64,000 nucleotides of DNA, taken from positions 1,114,578 to 1,178,577 of the forward strand of contig NZ_CP030040.1 in assembly GCF_003260995.1 (NCBI RefSeq), given 5' to 3'. Within the stretch, counting starts at the first letter, position 1. The number at the start of each line of letters is the position of its first letter. The translations under genes and the position numbers were made by a program. Under the pieces are notes generated by a model that saw nothing but the letters and a program-made list of their open reading frames with translations, had not been told where the DNA came from and searched no databases. This document shows positions 17,988 through 27,144 of the stretch, piece by piece. This DNA is from Acetobacterium sp. KB-1. Its GTDB lineage: Bacteria; Bacillota; Clostridia; Eubacteriales; Eubacteriaceae.

Positions 17988-20975
17988 TTATCTGGTCGCT
18001 TGCGACTGGGTGTCAAGAAAGTTCATAATGGCTGCATAAAAATGGTTAAAGTCCGCTTTAAACGTGATAAGATCCTGTTGTAAGATGGCATTCATTCCCG
18101 ATTTAAATAGCTCTGCTTCCATTTTGCAAACCTGCTGATAAAGATTAGTCGCATCGATATTGCCCAAGACGCCCCTATTGGTATGTAGCTTTTGTTTGAG
18201 AAGCGCTTCATTTCGTGTTTCCAGGGCCGTTTCCATCTCATCAGCCATACCCGAATGGATTTCGGCAAACACCGTCAGCAAGGTTAAAATCAGATCCTGG
18301 TTATCCCCCAATCGGTTTGTGAGCATTTCCCAGTTGATTTCTAAAATCTTAGTTGCTTCAGCTCTGATTGCGTCAGATTTTTCTTCCTTCGTCACTGGTG
18401 GCTCACTCGCTTCTATTGCGGCATCTGACACCCCATCTTTTGATTTCGGTTTGACATATTTCAAAATGACATGACACAATGCCTGGGGATCAATGGGTTT
18501 TGAAATATGGTCGTTCATGCCACTTTTTAGACATTCATCGCGTTCAGAAGACATGGTTCGGGCGGTCATAGCCAAAATGGGAATGTTCGCATTAAGAACC
18601 CTGATTTTACGGGTTGCCTCGAACCCATCCATCACTGGCATCTGAATATCCATTAGGATGAGATCGTAGTAATCCTTGTAATTGGCATCTATAATCCGAT
18701 TTAAGGCTACTTCCCCATTTTCTACAGAGTCCACCAGAGCGCCTTCCTGTTTCAGAAATTCTTCGGCAATCTGACGATTCACAGGATTATCTTCTGCTAC
18801 TAGAATCTTAAGCCCAGCAAGACATACCGATTTTTTTTTGTCCCGATTCGATGCGGTTTCTCTTCCACTAACTTGTTGTACCGATTTCGTCAGCCAGATC
18901 GTAAAACTAAAGGTGCTACCAACCCCCAGATCACTTTCTGCCCAAAGCTTACCACCCATCATTTCAATCAGATTACGGCTGATGCTTAAACCCAAGCCTG
19001 TACCACCGTAGTGACGGGTGGTGGAATTATCATTTTGGGTGAAGGGCTCAAACAATTGCTCCAGATTTTTCTGAGCAATCCCAATCCCCGTATCGCGGAC
19101 AGAAAACTTAAGTTGCTGCATATTTCCCCGGTGTTCTTCTTGACTGATTGCTACTTCAATCTCTCCAGAGCTGGTAAACTTCACAGCATTTCCCACTAAA
19201 TTAGTGAGCACTTGACCTAATCGCAGTGGGTCACCTCGAAACCACTGTGGTAAATGTGGCGGCAAATTAATTAAGAGCTCAATTTTCCTTTCGGATATTT
19301 TTTCAGTAAATAACAAGATGGTATCATTAATTACCTTTTTTAGATTAAAATCAATGATTTCCATTTCCAACTTGCCGGATTCAATTTTAGAAAAATCCAA
19401 AATGTCGTTAATAATCCCCAATAACGAGGTGGCCGCACTGTGAATTTTGTTGATATAATCTTCCTGCTTAACATCAAGATCAGTCTGTTTGACCAGGTGG
19501 GACATCCCTAAAATCGCGTTCATCGGGGTTCTGATTTCGTGACTCATGTTGGCCAGAAATAACGATTTGGCCTCAGTGGCGGCATTGGCATTTTTAAGTG
19601 CTACTTTGAGTTCTCTTTCTTTTTCTTTGATCTCAGAGATATCCGTAAAAACGCCGAGAAAACCACCCACCGAGCCGTCTGCCAGATAATAGACGTTGAG
19701 ACTAAATAACGACACCTCTCGTCCACCGCTACTTAAAACTGACGACTGGCGCACAGAAGGCTTTCTGGTTGACAGTGCTTCTTCCTTCATTTTACAGTAC
19801 TCCCGATAGTCAGCTTTAGACATATGGGGAAATTCTGAAAAATCTCGGTTTAAATAATCTTCGACTTCTGGGCCATAGTGGCGGGAAAGCTTGTTGTTGA
19901 CTCCCAGCAGCTGATCATCCCGGGATACATAGAATATACCACCGGGCATAGCATCTAGTAACTGGTTTGTAAAATAATGCTGGTCTTTCAATTTTTTATT
20001 ACTGGCAATTTCCTTTTCTAGTACAATTTTGGTCATTTCAATCTGTCGGGTGTATAAGCAGCTGACCATATAGAAGGCGATCGCTAAAAAATAAATTAAA
20101 ATGTCAATATCAAAACCAATAATATACCAGGCAAATAGCGGATATACCAGAAAGTAGAGACCATTCTTCCAGGTAGCCGTTTTCTTTTTTTCTTTTCTGG
20201 CGGTCAATTGGGTGACCGAATTATGATCAAAATAAACGCCCCCAATGGCAATCATAAGCACACCTATCTGATAGGCCAGTTCGATTAAATCACCCTGATA
20301 AATCATATTGGAATAGATGGCACTGATTAAATCTGTCCAACTAACAATGGCAAAACCAATCAGGCTTATTTTATGACCAATGGTAATGGCCCGTTCTTTA
20401 AAATAAAGCCAGTTTAAAAGCAAAAATCCCTGAACAAAAAGGCTGAGTCCTAAATAAAAAAAAGAGAAAATCGTCGCCAGATCTCCAGAAATCATCAGCG
20501 ACCAAGGTAGACCAGGCTCGGGTTTAAAAAATATCAACCAGAAGCTAATTCCCATACAGACAACGACCGTCATTAAATCGGCGATGACCTGAAATTGGCT
20601 GGTTTTCTTTGTCACAAAACCATAAAGTCCGGCAATGGTGGCTAGAATCAAAATACGACTGATGGCAAAAAATACGACTTCAAGGCTAAACAAAGCGATT
20701 TGTTGATAGTTTCCCATGAAAACAACCATTTCCCCCATCATGGCAAAGACATCAGCTAAGAACCAGGCTAAAAAACCATAAGAAACAATTTTTTTCACTG
20801 ATTGGTTTACTTCAATCAGCGGTGCAAAAAAACGCATCGATAACCAGGCAAAAAGGGCCGCCCCAGGCTTTAGCAGTATCACCAGAGCATGGTTCCCCAG
20901 CGGAAAGGTCAGCAGATAGACCACGGCATAAATGATGATCAGACTGATAAATATTTTTTTATATTTTTCTTGCAT
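17988..20975 (-). CDS. Hybrid sensor histidine kinase with receiver and HPt domains
   Basis: The 995-residue protein has about eight N-terminal membrane helices (about 1-310) and a PAS domain (about 335-450). HisKA carries the phospho-acceptor in SHEIRTPMNAILGMSHL, and HATPase has NLVGNAVKFT and GTGLGLSIS. A receiver domain starts ILVAEDNPVNRQ and has the phospho-Asp in LILMDIQMPVMDGFEA. A C-terminal HPt-like region follows. The HPt keeps the His in KLHTNRGVLGNI but has Asn-Arg where Leu-Lys is usual, so its competence is uncertain. GGGGG precedes the ATG. It is not paired with a response regulator in the window. Confidence 0.9.
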   Translation of the reverse strand: MQEKYKKIFISLIIIYAVVYLLTFPLGNHALVILLKPGAALFAWLSMRFFAPLIEVNQSVKKIVSYGFLAWFLADVFAMMGEMVVFMGNYQQIALFSLEVVFFAISRILILATIAGLYGFVTKKTSQFQVIADLMTVVVCMGISFWLIFFKPEPGLPWSLMISGDLATIFSFFYLGLSLFVQGFLLLNWLYFKERAITIGHKISLIGFAIVSWTDLISAIYSNMIYQGDLIELAYQIGVLMIAIGGVYFDHNSVTQLTARKEKKKTATWKNGLYFLVYPLFAWYIIGFDIDILIYFLAIAFYMVSCLYTRQIEMTKIVLEKEIASNKKLKDQHYFTNQLLDAMPGGIFYVSRDDQLLGVNNKLSRHYGPEVEDYLNRDFSEFPHMSKADYREYCKMKEEALSTRKPSVRQSSVLSSGGREVSLFSLNVYYLADGSVGGFLGVFTDISEIKEKERELKVALKNANAATEAKSLFLANMSHEIRTPMNAILGMSHLVKQTDLDVKQEDYINKIHSAATSLLGIINDILDFSKIESGKLEMEIIDFNLKKVINDTILLFTEKISERKIELLINLPPHLPQWFRGDPLRLGQVLTNLVGNAVKFTSSGEIEVAISQEEHRGNMQQLKFSVRDTGIGIAQKNLEQLFEPFTQNDNSTTRHYGGTGLGLSISRNLIEMMGGKLWAESDLGVGSTFSFTIWLTKSVQQVSGRETASNRDKKKSVCLAGLKILVAEDNPVNRQIAEEFLKQEGALVDSVENGEVALNRIIDANYKDYYDLILMDIQMPVMDGFEATRKIRVLNANIPILAMTARTMSSERDECLKSGMNDHISKPIDPQALCHVILKYVKPKSKDGVSDAAIEASEPPVTKEEKSDAIRAEATKILEINWEMLTNRLGDNQDLILTLLTVFAEIHSGMADEMETALETRNEALLKQKLHTNRGVLGNIDATNLYQQVCKMEAELFKSGMNAILQQDLITFKADFNHFYAAIMNFLDTQSQATR

Positions 20976-21106
20976 CTTTCTTCCCCCTATTCTGCAATGA
21001 TCGCTACTTTTTCTTTTATTATATCACCATAATTCACTATGTGATAGTATGAAATGACCTTTCAAGCAGACGACAGCATTTTCTTTTCGCAATTTCCGCT
21101 ATAAAT

Positions 21107-21141
21107 AAAAAGACTGCAAAAGATTATCCTTTGCAGTCCTT
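21107..21141 (-). terminator. Terminator of the leuCD operon
   Basis: GGACTGCAAA and its complement form the stem on the minus strand, followed by TTTTTATTT, 30 bases after the leuD stop. Confidence 0.8.
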
Positions 21142-21173
21142 AGTAAAATCACATAATCGCGTGTCAGGTGAGT

Positions 21174-21695
21174 TTAATAATTCTTATCAGCATAGCCAAC
21201 CCAGCCGCCTTCTTTAACCAGGGTTTTGTCAAATTCGCCAACCTTGAAATCAATGGTTTCGGATTTACCATCAGCTTGAATGACAATCTGGTTACTATCT
21301 ACATCGACTGCCATGGTCACTTCTTTGCCGGCATAGTTTAAAAACAAATTGTCGATGGTTTCCTTGGGCAGTTCAATAGCGAACATCCCGCAGTTGTACA
21401 TATTCTGCCTAAATATTCGGGCAAAGCTTTCGGCAATCACCACGTTGATGCCATTGACTTCCAGGGCCCAGGGTGCATGTTCGCGCGACGAACCACAACC
21501 AAAGTTTTCGCGGGTCACAATCACTGCCTTATCCTGGGTGTCAGCCCGGGCAAAGCCTGGCAGCACCAGATCCTCTAACAGATTCGGTTTTAGAGCCTCT
21601 TTGGTAATTTCAGTCAGGTATTTGGCCGGGATAATCTCATCGGTGTTAATATCGCTGCGATCTAAAAATAATACGTTTCCTTTAAATGTCTTCAT
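21174..21695 (-). CDS. leuD: 3-isopropylmalate dehydratase small subunit
   Basis: The 173-residue swivel-domain subunit carries ENFGCGSSREHAPWAL, the substrate-binding motif of the aconitase-family small subunit, and DRSDINTDEIIPAKYLT at the N-terminus. With the large subunit it isomerises 2- and 3-isopropylmalate in leucine synthesis. AAGGGGG precedes the ATG, 14 bases after the large-subunit stop. Related two-subunit enzymes act on citramalate, homoaconitate or dimethylmalate, and no leuA or leuB is in the window, so the exact substrate is open. Confidence 0.85.
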   Translation of the reverse strand: MKTFKGNVLFLDRSDINTDEIIPAKYLTEITKEALKPNLLEDLVLPGFARADTQDKAVIVTRENFGCGSSREHAPWALEVNGINVVIAESFARIFRQNMYNCGMFAIELPKETIDNLFLNYAGKEVTMAVDVDSNQIVIQADGKSETIDFKVGEFDKTLVKEGGWVGYADKNY

Positions 21696-21709
21696 GTCGT
21701 TCCCCCTTT

Positions 21710-22996
21710 CTAAGCCTTGAATAATAAAGAATTTACAATCGTTCCGGCAATGGCTGCCGCCGCCGCGGATGCTGGGCTCATCAAATGAACCATCCCGCCC
21801 TTACCCATTCGGCCGTTGAAATTACGGTTGGTGGTGGAAGCACAGACTTCACCTTCAGCCAGCACCCCGTTGCTCATGCCCAGACAAGCACCACAGGTGG
21901 GATTGGTAACACAGAAACCGGCATCCTGGAAAATTTCGATGATGCCTTCTTTTAAGGCCATCGAATAAATAGCTGGAGTAGCCGGACTGACAATGGCACG
22001 GACGTTATCGCTGATTTTTTTGCCTCTTAGAACCTCAGCAGCGATGCGCAGATCTTCAATCCGGCCATTGGTGCAACTGCCGATGTAGATCTGATCGACT
22101 TTGGTGCCGGACACCTCAGCCACAGTTTTGACCTGATCGGGCTTGAAACCAACGGTAACCATCGGTTGCAGTTCCGAAACATTGTATTCCAGCACCCGTT
22201 CGTACTCGGCATCAACATCGGAAACCCATTTGGAATAATCAGCCAGGGCGTCTGCTTTGGTGGCAAATTCGTCCTGAATGAAATCCCAGAGATAATCGAC
22301 TGTCGTCATATCCGGATAGCAGATCCCGCAGGTGCCACCAGCTTCGATGGCCATATTGCAAAGGGTCATTCGTGATTCCATCGACATCGCATCTACCACT
22401 GGACCAGTAAATTCAATGACCATATTAGTAGCGCCGTTAACAGTCAGTTCTTTGATGATAAAAAGGATCAGATCCTTGGCGTAAACGCCGGGTTTTAATG
22501 TACCAGTGAGGACAATTTTAATGGTTTTAGGAAAATGGAAGGCACAGACTCCTTTTAAGATCCCAACTTCCAGATCAGTCGTACCAATCCCGGCAGCAAA
22601 GGCCCCAAAGGCTCCATGGGTACAGGTATGGGAGTCTCCCATGATGATCGTATAACCTGGCCGGACAAATCCCTTTTCCGGGAAAATCGCATGACAAACG
22701 CCATTTTTGCCGATATCGAAAAAGTCTTTAATCTCATGTCGTCTGGCCCAGTCCCTAAGGATCTTTCCCTGTGCCGCGGTTTTTGAATCTTTGGCTGGGG
22801 TTACATGATCAATGACGGCCTTGATCTTGGTGGGGTCAAAAACCCGATCTATCCCTCGAGCCATGAGATCGGTGATGGCAATTGGAGTAGTGATTTCGTG
22901 ACAGAAAACCCGGTCCAGTTTTAATACATGTGTATCTGGAAACGGCTCATCTACCCGATGTGCATCAAATATTTTTTCTGCTATTGTCTTACCCAT
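21710..22996 (-). CDS. leuC: 3-isopropylmalate dehydratase large subunit
   Basis: The 428-residue protein is a full-length short-type LeuC. It has the cluster cysteine in YIGSCTNGRIEDL and the CxxC pair in NPTCGACLGMSNG, the three ligands of an aconitase-type 4Fe-4S cluster, plus GDSHTCTHGAFGAF. It works with the small subunit encoded 14 bases downstream. AAGGAG precedes the ATG. Assignment to leucine synthesis rests on family; a homoaconitase or dimethylmalate role is possible. Confidence 0.87.
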   Translation of the reverse strand: MGKTIAEKIFDAHRVDEPFPDTHVLKLDRVFCHEITTPIAITDLMARGIDRVFDPTKIKAVIDHVTPAKDSKTAAQGKILRDWARRHEIKDFFDIGKNGVCHAIFPEKGFVRPGYTIIMGDSHTCTHGAFGAFAAGIGTTDLEVGILKGVCAFHFPKTIKIVLTGTLKPGVYAKDLILFIIKELTVNGATNMVIEFTGPVVDAMSMESRMTLCNMAIEAGGTCGICYPDMTTVDYLWDFIQDEFATKADALADYSKWVSDVDAEYERVLEYNVSELQPMVTVGFKPDQVKTVAEVSGTKVDQIYIGSCTNGRIEDLRIAAEVLRGKKISDNVRAIVSPATPAIYSMALKEGIIEIFQDAGFCVTNPTCGACLGMSNGVLAEGEVCASTTNRNFNGRMGKGGMVHLMSPASAAAAAIAGTIVNSLLFKA

Positions 22997-23147
22997 TTTA
23001 ATCTCCTTCTTATGAAAGCTTTCTTAATTTCAATATGAATACTATCTATTATGACACAAAGCTGTAAATAGATCAATAAACCTGAAAAAAATCAATCTTG
23101 ATCGTTGAGAAATTCGAATTAAAATGAAATCTTTTTTAATTTATCCC

Positions 23148-23178
23148 TTGACTCTAACCTAAGGTCATAGTTTATGAT
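23148..23178 (+). promoter_or_regulatory. MerR-type promoter with 19-bp spacer
   Basis: TTGACT (23148-23153) and TATGAT (23173-23178) are separated by 19 bases containing the dyad ACCTaAGGT. The long spacer is the hallmark of promoters activated by MerR proteins and points to autoactivation of the gene at 23230. Confidence 0.75.
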
Positions 23179-23229
23179 AGAATCAGGTAAGGCAAAGCCA
23201 AACCGAAAACATTCAGCAAGGAGACGAAA

Positions 23230-23964
23230 ATGAAAATGACGGTTAAGGAAGTGGCAACGCTTACCGGAGTCAGTGTGCGCACCCTTCACTACTACCATCG
23301 TGAGGGAATTCTGATTCCCAGTGAGATCACACAAAATAAGTATCGATACTACGACGCAACCAATTTATCGCAGCTCCAGAATATCCTGTTCTTACGGGAG
23401 CTGGATTTTTCAATTCAAGAAATCAAAGGAGTTCTGGCCAATCCCGATTATGATGAAATGGATGCTTTTAAAAAACAGCGCCACCTGCTGATGCTTAAAC
23501 GACGCCGTCTGGACAAACTGATTGCCTTGCTGGAGCAAAAATTAGAAGGAGCAAAAACCATGAATTTCAAACCATTTGATATGACCGAAATTGACGCGAA
23601 CAAGAAGCAATATGAAACCGAGGTTAAACAGCGTTGGGGCAAAACTGACGCCTACAGCCAAAGTCAGAAAAGAACCAAAAACTATACCCCTGAAAACTGG
23701 GAAGCAATCCACAACGAAGCAGAAGCCATTTATGCCGGTTTTGTCGCAAATATGGACAGGAAATCCTCAGACCCGGCGGTTCAGGATCTGGTCGCCCAGT
23801 GGCAGGCCCACATCTCCCGGCACTACTACGACTGTACTAAAGAAATTCTATCCGGACTGGGGCTGATGTACATTCATGACGACCGGTTCAAGAAAAACAT
23901 TGACACCCATGCTGAGGGCTTGGCCCAGTTTATGAGCGATGCCATTGGAATTTACACCGATTAA
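23230..23964 (+). CDS. MerR-family regulator with TipAS effector domain
   Basis: The 244-residue protein has the MerR helix-turn-helix (KEVATLTGVSVRTLHYYHREG, then NKYRYYDATNL) over about residues 1-75. A coiled coil reaches about 115, and a C-terminal TipAS-like domain (about 120-244) has YDCTKEILSGLGLMYIHDDRF near its end. TipAS domains bind thiopeptide and other antibiotics. AGGAGA precedes the ATG. No efflux gene is directly attached, so its targets are unknown beyond itself. Confidence 0.85.
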   Translation: MKMTVKEVATLTGVSVRTLHYYHREGILIPSEITQNKYRYYDATNLSQLQNILFLRELDFSIQEIKGVLANPDYDEMDAFKKQRHLLMLKRRRLDKLIALLEQKLEGAKTMNFKPFDMTEIDANKKQYETEVKQRWGKTDAYSQSQKRTKNYTPENWEAIHNEAEAIYAGFVANMDRKSSDPAVQDLVAQWQAHISRHYYDCTKEILSGLGLMYIHDDRFKKNIDTHAEGLAQFMSDAIGIYTD

Positions 23965-24359
23965 TAGGGATTAGACCCCTAATATAATGTTTTTACACTT
24001 ATTTTATAGAACTATTTTGGGATTTTTCAACAATTTTTCCCGAGATGGTTCTTTTTATTTTTGCCAACTTCATTCCAATAATTGCTCCAGCCAATTATTT
24101 TTGCATGCTCAATGCTACTTATCCTCAAAATTTAACAACTGCCACGAAATCTTCATAAAATCGTAAGCATCTGTTAACATAAAATTCACATTCATCTGTT
24201 ATTATTAATTCATTCAATCGATTCCCTATCAATGAGAGACGATTGACCCCAATATAAATAATTAGTCCTTTAGTCAGTCACCTGGACTTTACCGGAAATA
24301 AAAATCTAAAATAATAGCCAAACCGATTTGGCGGATATAAAAAAAAAAGGAGACTACAA
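23965..24359. other. Gene-less stretch
   Basis: AT-rich, no gene seen. A short hairpin GCCAAACCGATTTGGC occurs at about 24318-24333 in the leader of the next gene. Upstream of it CTGGAC and ACCGG segments could form weak structure. No known riboswitch was recognised. Confidence 0.4.
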
Positions 24360-24740
24360 ATGAATCAGTTAATTTCAAACAACTTATTTTCTCTATCTGA
24401 ACTTGAAAAAAAAGTGATTAATCTTAATCAATCACAGATTAAGCAACTCTTTGAACAACCGCAAAAAACCTGCATGAAATTCTTAAAAAGCATCTGGACA
24501 GAAGTCGATATTGAAAGTCACTGTAAACTGACAACTATTGATTTTGATACGGTCAAACGAACCGAGGATATTTTGATTCCCGAAACCAATGACGCTCAAT
24601 GTCATGAATGCCTCAAGGCCAGTAAACATAAACTATCTGCATTTGAGCAACTATCTCTTTTTAACTACAACCTGGCCATGAATGACTTTGGCGATGGTAA
24701 AATTAAAGAATCATTTTCCAGTTACGATCACTATTTATAG
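24360..24740 (+). CDS. Unrecognised 126-residue cytoplasmic protein
   Basis: AAGGAGA lies upstream of the ATG, so the gene is probably real. The protein is helical in appearance, acidic in its second half, and has a CHEC pair near residue 81 plus two other cysteines (about 38 and 59). No domain was recognised and no membrane segment is visible. It stands alone with a long leader and a terminator. Confidence 0.6.
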   Translation: MNQLISNNLFSLSELEKKVINLNQSQIKQLFEQPQKTCMKFLKSIWTEVDIESHCKLTTIDFDTVKRTEDILIPETNDAQCHECLKASKHKLSAFEQLSLFNYNLAMNDFGDGKIKESFSSYDHYL

Positions 24741-24823
24741 CTTTTTCATAGATCACTATTTAAAGCCTTCTCTTTCTTGTTGCATTAAGTAGAAGTATCA
24801 ACAATTCACTCAATATTCCACGT

Positions 24824-24857
24824 AAAAGCCCCCCATTTTGTAATAATGGGAGGCTTT
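24824..24857. terminator. Bidirectional terminator
   Basis: AAAGCCcCCCATT pairs with AATGGGAGGCTTT across a seven-base loop, between the convergent genes at 24740 and 24899. Confidence 0.8.
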
Positions 24858-24898
24858 AATTGGTTATCTTTTAAGAAAACCGTTCTATTCTTAATGAT

Positions 24899-26083
24899 TC
24901 ATACACCTTTTACCACTTCTGGTGCACTCGGTTTAAGTGGATTTATAAACAGATATAGAACACAGAAGATGCCCAGAACAACCGTCCCCACCATGATCGG
25001 AGCTGTTACAGCGTCCCCAGTGATGGCTGCAATGGCGCCGATCCAGTAGGTTGATAAAAATCCAAACAAATTCATACTAGCCATAATCATTGATACACTT
25101 AAAGCCATTTGAGACGGTTTAACTGTCATCGAAATAATCATCATGTTGGCCGGTATCAGTGTCGACATGGCGATCCCTTCAAGAAAGACACCAAGTGTCA
25201 AAATAAATATATTTGAGGCAAATACGACCATAGCCAATCCGACAAAACCGAAGGCATAGCCCACCGCCAGAATAAAGCGGCCGGAAACCTTAAATACTTT
25301 TCCAAAAATCGAGCCAGCGATCATCCCACCAATGGTCAAAAGTGCTAGGACAATCCCTGCAGTTGCCGTGTCTCCTAATCCCCGTTCAACAATCAGCGTG
25401 GACATATTAACCAACATGGGATAAATTGACAAAATGTAAAGGCCAAATACCAGTACGATAATAAACAGTTTAACCGGCAATTTTTCTTTGGGAGCCGCCT
25501 GACTTTCAGCTGTAACTGGAATTGATGGTGGCTCTGGCAGGAAAAAGATTACAATAATCAGTGAAACAATACCCAGTGCATGCGGTAAAAAACTATAGTT
25601 CCAGCCGATCCCAGCAAAATAACCGCCCAAGAATTGGAGTACCATTCCGCCAATGTTCATAGAGAGTGTAACCATTCCTGTCATCGTTGCGACTTTGTCG
25701 CCTTCGTATACCCCCATAACCAATGAATTAGCCAAAGGCACCACCATTCCAAGACCTATCCCGAAGATGGCACGTTCTAGCAATATTACAGTAAAGTCAG
25801 TTGCAAAAAAGGGGGCTACACCGCCGAGTACAAAAAGCGACATCCCAAAAACTGCCAAAGTCCGGTATTTTACTTTGCTACCGGCTACGGATCCGGCAAT
25901 CAGGGTAGCTGGAATAACAGTTAATGAGGGTAAGGTGGATACCAGCAGAAGCGTGGTAATGGGTAAATCCGAAAACTGCACAAAAATTGCATTAAGGGCA
26001 GGGGTAATGGTGCCGACACCCATTCCAAAAAATGCCATGGCCAAAATTGCAAAGGTTGAGATAGGTTTTACTGTTTGATTCAT
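24899..26083 (-). CDS. MFS transporter
   Basis: The 394-residue, twelve-helix carrier starts at the ATG at 26083 with GAGGAGG upstream (an in-frame ATG at 26104 precedes that site). It has the MFS loop features around ERAIFGIGLGMVVPLANSLV. It belongs to the same general group as the carrier at 27145-28311. Both are adjacent to a TetR gene, and ACCGGT operators precede each. Export of a toxic or metabolic compound is likely; the substrate is unknown. Confidence 0.82.
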   Translation of the reverse strand: MNQTVKPISTFAILAMAFFGMGVGTITPALNAIFVQFSDLPITTLLLVSTLPSLTVIPATLIAGSVAGSKVKYRTLAVFGMSLFVLGGVAPFFATDFTVILLERAIFGIGLGMVVPLANSLVMGVYEGDKVATMTGMVTLSMNIGGMVLQFLGGYFAGIGWNYSFLPHALGIVSLIIVIFFLPEPPSIPVTAESQAAPKEKLPVKLFIIVLVFGLYILSIYPMLVNMSTLIVERGLGDTATAGIVLALLTIGGMIAGSIFGKVFKVSGRFILAVGYAFGFVGLAMVVFASNIFILTLGVFLEGIAMSTLIPANMMIISMTVKPSQMALSVSMIMASMNLFGFLSTYWIGAIAAITGDAVTAPIMVGTVVLGIFCVLYLFINPLKPSAPEVVKGV

Positions 26084-26238
26084 TTTTTTCCTCCTCTTAA
26101 ACATACTTAATGTTTTTACGAAATGAGACTAACAAAGCAAGTCCTCACCTTTACCTCCATTTCTTTTGTTGTTACCATTTAAGTGCATAATAACAACATA
26201 TTTCCCATTTTAACGAGGATTATCTTTGATTAATTCTC

Positions 26239-26260
26239 CCGGTTTAAATATTTTAACCGG
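26239..26260. promoter_or_regulatory. TetR operator candidate (dyad CCGGTT...AACCGG)
   Basis: CCGGTT and AACCGG are the outer arms of a 22-base dyad with one mismatch inside. The site runs into a second palindrome AACCGGTT at 26255-26262. It lies in the gap between the MFS and TetR genes. Confidence 0.6.
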
Positions 26261-26324
26261 TTCAGTATTTGTATTGTAATCGGTTTTTTACGAATTGTCA
26301 ACATATTTTAAATTAATTTAATTT

Positions 26325-26334
26325 GAACCGGTTC
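26325..26334. promoter_or_regulatory. TetR operator candidate GAACCGGTTC
   Basis: This perfect 10-base palindrome is about 80 bases before the TetR start. It shares the AACCGGTT core with the upstream site and with TTTACCGGTTAAA at 28371. Confidence 0.6.
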
Positions 26335-26414
26335 ATTAAATTATACTTGCATCCATCAACTAAAAACGTTAAAATTAAATAATAGCTTTAAATAACAACA
26401 TGAGAGAGATGACC

Positions 26415-27074
26415 ATGAATAACCAGAAAGAACAAATTCTCCAGGTGGCCAGCCAATTATTTTATGAGCAGGGTTATAAAAAAACCTACCTGGATCAAAT
26501 TGCCGAGATCTGTGAAATTACCAAACCTTTAATTTCTTATTACTTTAAATCAAAATCCAGCTTAGCCCGGGCAGTCAGTGATACTTTCCTGTTTGAACTA
26601 AAAAATAAAATCGCTTTTAAACTATATACCGATTATTTCAAAGGACGAAAGGCTGATCTTCAAGTCAGTACCGCGGTAGAAATTCGGCTCTATAACCTGA
26701 TGTTTCTCACCGATCCTAATGCTATGCGGTTTTTGAAAGAACTAGCTGACGACAAATATGAAGATCTGTTTAGTCAAGATAGCATCCGACTCTACAAAAT
26801 TCATGATCGCCGTTATCATCTGGATATTCATGATGATACCGATGAGCTGGCAATGATTGCCAATGCCGCCCGAGGCGCCTCCTTTTCGGTTTTATGGGCC
26901 TACGATCGTGGTGAATTTAATTGCACCCAGGAAGATTGTCTGGATTATATCGCCCGACTCAACTTCATACTGATGCATATTGATAAAGCTCGGATTGATG
27001 CCATTCTGGCAGAAAGTAAAGAGGTCATCAGACAGGTTCCCTTTTCCTTCAAGCCTTATTTCCAAATTGAGTAA
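26415..27074 (+). CDS. TetR-family regulator of the two MFS carriers
   Basis: The 219-residue protein has an N-terminal helix-turn-helix (YLDQIAEICEITKPLISYYFKSK, about 25-47) and a variable ligand domain. The ATG at 26415 is preceded by GAGAG; an in-frame ATG at 26400 is less favoured. It is divergent from one MFS gene and convergent with another, and ACCGGT palindromes precede both carriers. Repression of both is the likely role. Confidence 0.8.
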   Translation: MNNQKEQILQVASQLFYEQGYKKTYLDQIAEICEITKPLISYYFKSKSSLARAVSDTFLFELKNKIAFKLYTDYFKGRKADLQVSTAVEIRLYNLMFLTDPNAMRFLKELADDKYEDLFSQDSIRLYKIHDRRYHLDIHDDTDELAMIANAARGASFSVLWAYDRGEFNCTQEDCLDYIARLNFILMHIDKARIDAILAESKEVIRQVPFSFKPYFQIE

Positions 27075-27091
27075 CACTTAGTCATAACCAC

Positions 27092-27131
27092 AAAAAACTC
27101 TCGGATTCACAATCGAATCCGAGAGTTTTTT
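27092..27131. terminator. Bidirectional terminator
   Basis: AAAAAACTCTCGGATTC and its exact complement flank a six-base loop, between the convergent TetR and MFS genes. Confidence 0.9.
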
Positions 27132-27144
27132 ACGTTCAAGTGAG

